64,000 nt of DNA from Capnocytophaga canis (GTDB lineage: Bacteria; Bacteroidota; Bacteroidia; Flavobacteriales; Flavobacteriaceae), in contig NZ_CDOI01000001.1 of the NCBI RefSeq assembly GCF_000827555.1, positions 1 to 64,000 of the forward strand, given 5' to 3'. A model generated the notes under the pieces. That model saw nothing but the letters and a program-made list of their open reading frames with translations, was not told where the DNA came from and searched no databases. This document shows, piece by piece, positions 62,058-64,000 of the stretch. The stretch's first letter is position 1. Each line of letters begins with the position of its first letter. The translations under genes were made by a program, and so were the position numbers.

Positions 62058-62086
62058 ATTTGTAAAATAAGCTTGTTTTCCGGTTT

Positions 62087-62611
62087 TTAATACAATATCA
62101 GTTGGTTGCTTTCCAATTCAAGTAAAAACTTCTTACGCCAGAGCCCTCCTGCATAGCCTATGAGGGAGCCATTTTGACCAATTACTCGATGGCATGGAAC
62201 AATAATCGCAACTGGATTCATTCCGTTGGCGGAGGCAACTGCCCGAATCCCCTTGATGTTACCTAAAGTGATAGCTTGTTCTTTATATGAAATCGTTTTT
62301 CCGTAAGGAATGTTGAGAAGTGATTCCCACACTCGTTGTTGAAAATCCGTACCGCGAAGATCTAAAGGTAAATTAAACTCGGTGATTTCCTTTGAAAAGT
62401 AGGCTTTTATTTGCTTTTCTAACTCTAAAAATAGAGGTGTTTTTTCTTCAACAATAGAGGCTTGAAAGCATTTTTTTAACTTATCTAATTCTATTTCGGT
62501 TTGTTCATTGTCATAAAAATCTAACATACAAACTCCATGGGAAGAAACACATGCTAACAATTCCCCGATGGGTGTGGTTATGTAGCTCTTATAAATGGTG
62601 TTTTCTATCAT
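62087..62611 (-). CDS. ogt: Methylated-DNA-protein cysteine methyltransferase
   Basis: 174 residues. The acceptor cysteine is Cys140 in the invariant PCHRVIG, preceded by FQQRVWESLLNIPYGKTISYKEQA (~90-113) and the DNA-recognition ASANGMNPVAIIV. The protein removes alkyl groups from O6-alkylguanine in DNA by transfer to its own cysteine. Its start shares one base with the stop of the upstream gene (TGATG), so it is coupled to the two membrane or secreted proteins before it. Confidence 0.95.
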   Translation of the reverse strand: MIENTIYKSYITTPIGELLACVSSHGVCMLDFYDNEQTEIELDKLKKCFQASIVEEKTPLFLELEKQIKAYFSKEITEFNLPLDLRGTDFQQRVWESLLNIPYGKTISYKEQAITLGNIKGIRAVASANGMNPVAIIVPCHRVIGQNGSLIGYAGGLWRKKFLLELESNQLILY

Positions 62612-63180
62612 CAGAAATGAAAATTAAATTGAATGTAGCCTATTTTTGCTAACCGACTTTCAAACCATTCTGAAGTTTTTTTCAAGTCGAAAGTATTGTT
62701 ATCCTTTGTAACACTGTATTTTATAAAGAATCCAGGTTCCGTACATATAGAAAAGTGTTTACTAATTCTATATAAAATTCCAAAAAAAGGATTGATTGCT
62801 AGTATTTTAGTTCGCTGCTTTCGCGAAGTATAATCAATATGTCTTCCCCATAGGTCGATTCCATAGTAGAACGACCAATTTCCACTTTGTTTTAATATTG
62901 TTTCTACCCCAATTTTTAGACCAATATCGTAAATGGCATCATCTGTAGTTTCTATTCGATAATCTCCAGCCAAGCGATAACCGAGTTTTTCCTTAGGAGA
63001 GTATTTGTATTCAAACAAAAAAGCATTAGCGTCACTCGGAAAGGCCATATTCACGAATTTAGATATACCAATTCCAACCTGATGCTTTTGTGTTGTAACA
63101 AAAGAAACATTGCTCTCCTGTTGAGCGAGAGCAATGTTTGCTATAAATAATATTGTAAAAAAAATGATTATTTTATTCAT
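62611..63180 (-). CDS. Hypothetical outer-membrane beta-barrel-like protein
   Basis: 189 residues. Signal peptide MNKIIIFFTILFIANIALAQ, then alternating strands such as GYRLAGDYRIETTDDAIYDIG, NWSFYYGIDLWGRHID and ends with YIQFNFHF, which fits a small outer-membrane barrel. I do not recognise a family. Start and stop each overlap a neighbour by one base (TAATG before it, TGATG after it), so the three minus-strand genes here are one translational unit. Confidence 0.72.
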   Translation of the reverse strand: MNKIIIFFTILFIANIALAQQESNVSFVTTQKHQVGIGISKFVNMAFPSDANAFLFEYKYSPKEKLGYRLAGDYRIETTDDAIYDIGLKIGVETILKQSGNWSFYYGIDLWGRHIDYTSRKQRTKILAINPFFGILYRISKHFSICTEPGFFIKYSVTKDNNTFDLKKTSEWFESRLAKIGYIQFNFHF

Positions 63181-64000
63181 TATTTTCTTCCTTCAAAAAA
63201 TCTTTTGAAAATCTTTTCTACTCTTTCAGGAAAGTCTGAAACGAAATTCTCAGCTTTCTCTTTTGAACCATCTTCAAAAATCAAATAAGGAATTAATTTT
63301 TCAGTATTGTCTTTTTCAAGTTTTAAATCAGCTATCTTTTTTGAGTTTTTGAACACCTCTGATTTGATGAATGAGTTAATTTCTTCAGCTGACATATCAT
63401 CGATGTCCTTTTTGGAACCATAAAGTCCTTTTAAATCAGCTAAATTTCTGATTATTAATTCATTATGAGTTATTTCTAAAGTGATTTTTTCTATATCTGA
63501 TTCTGGATTGATATTTTCAATGTCGGTGTGAGTTAGCTTTACTTCTCCTTTCAATGATGTAGAACACGCGTTTGGAGAACTGAAAACAAAGTCTAATCTG
63601 AATATATTTTCACTGGTTTTATTCCATTTTAGATTTGCAGTAAATGGGTTTGCATATGCTTCAATATCTGCTTTTTCAATCATGATTGATTCCCCTGTCT
63701 GCATGTATGCGACATCATTTACCTTTATGCTGAAAATTTTAGAAGAATCAACGGTAACTGAAATATTCCCCCTTTTAGGCAACTTAACTTCTTTGCCTTC
63801 AATTGTGAATGTTTGGTCTGTATAGCCATCTAAAATCAGTGTGGCGTTGTTAGTAGTTGCGTCTTTTTTTGAAGGAAAATGCAAAGTTATGTTATTTCCG
63901 TTGCTTTTCTTCCATTTTTTAGATGTATTATCCCAAGTGTAGACTCCTTTCATTAATTGATAATTAAAAGAGTCTTCAAACACATCGCCATACTGATCTT
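63180..64000 (-). CDS. Hypothetical protein, 5' end outside window
   Basis: The frame is open to the window edge: codons upstream of the GTG at 63983 read DQYGD without a stop, so the real start lies beyond 64000. About 270 residues are visible. They are beta-rich and polar in the N-terminal part, with LPKRGNISVTVDSSKIFSIKVND, and charged and helical in the C-terminal part (ending KIFKRFFEGRK). SSPNACSTSLKGEV contains one cysteine. I do not recognise the family. The neighbours suggest a secreted or envelope protein. Only the length of the open frame and the one-base overlap with the next gene support coding. Confidence 0.7.
   Translation of the reverse strand, partial: DQYGDVFEDSFNYQLMKGVYTWDNTSKKWKKSNGNNITLHFPSKKDATTNNATLILDGYTDQTFTIEGKEVKLPKRGNISVTVDSSKIFSIKVNDVAYMQTGESIMIEKADIEAYANPFTANLKWNKTSENIFRLDFVFSSPNACSTSLKGEVKLTHTDIENINPESDIEKITLEITHNELIIRNLADLKGLYGSKKDIDDMSAEEINSFIKSEVFKNSKKIADLKLEKDNTEKLIPYLIFEDGSKEKAENFVSDFPERVEKIFKRFFEGRK

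Noticed and set aside
1-64000. CRISPR array, prophage, insertion sequence or integrase
   Set aside because: No regular spaced direct repeats and no transposase, integrase or phage structural gene were seen among the frames.

Overview
The window looks like chromosome from a low-GC Bacteroidota bacterium of the family Flavobacteriaceae, most likely Capnocytophaga or a close relative. The evidence is as follows. Many genes have the Bacteroidota promoter (TTTG or TTG, about 16-23 bases, then TAnnTTTG) and almost no Shine-Dalgarno sequences. There are three SusC/SusD outer-membrane pairs. The order DUF6089-uppS-bamA-ompH-ompH is typical of the family. A pyruvate formate-lyase activase and a diheme peroxidase fit a fermentative, CO2-loving flavobacterium. 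The genus is an inference; no rRNA or species marker is present. I see no prophage, integrase, transposase, CRISPR array or toxin-antitoxin pair.

Layout. 1-3.0 kb: the start of an enoyl-CoA hydratase gene, a divergent tRNA-Ala(GGC), a polysaccharide flippase and pflA. 3.3-8.4 kb: first susC/susD pair. 8.6-12 kb: a YidE/AspT-type transporter and a second flippase. 12-14.2 kb (minus): cysteine desulfurase and an agmatinase-family enzyme. 14.4-15.9 kb: a hotdog thioesterase overlapping isochorismate synthase, both for menaquinone. 16-19.4 kb (minus): thioredoxin-fold protein, DUF445 membrane protein and a dicarboxylate/amino-acid symporter. 19.7-24.9 kb (minus): second susC/susD pair. 25.1-29.8 kb (minus): dprA, a cNMP/CBS/DUF294 signalling protein, frr and pyrH. 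30.1-33.9 kb: a TonB-C-like lipoprotein, ruvC, hemW and a diheme cytochrome-c peroxidase. 34.1-36.4 kb (minus): a membrane-anchored hypothetical and ettA. 36.6-42.7 kb: YpfJ-type metallopeptidase, pruA, M3 peptidase and an lrgA/lrgB pair. 43-50.6 kb: third susC/susD pair, then a NanM-like propeller fused to a sodium:solute symporter, probably a sialic-acid uptake locus. 50.6-52.1 kb (minus): DUF4476 protein and rpe. 52.5-58 kb: the envelope-biogenesis run DUF6089-uppS-bamA-ompH-ompH. 58-62 kb: feoAB and lpdA. 62-64 kb (minus): ogt, a small outer-membrane protein and a truncated secreted protein, with overlapping stops and starts.

The most interesting signal is in the second and third susC genes. 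They share a conserved leader and a first ~110 residues that are about 90% identical, then diverge abruptly at the plug domain. Each carries a run of exactly eight G at codons 87-89. Gain or loss of one G puts a stop codon within a few codons in both genes. This looks like a slipped-strand on/off switch on two nutrient receptors, together with reassortment of a shared 5' module. A second theme is a recurrent family of intergenic hairpins whose arms read like GAGRYTGTCTGA. They act as terminators at most sites, but in one case the two arms lie 168 bp apart. Several other palindromic elements fill gaps between converging genes.
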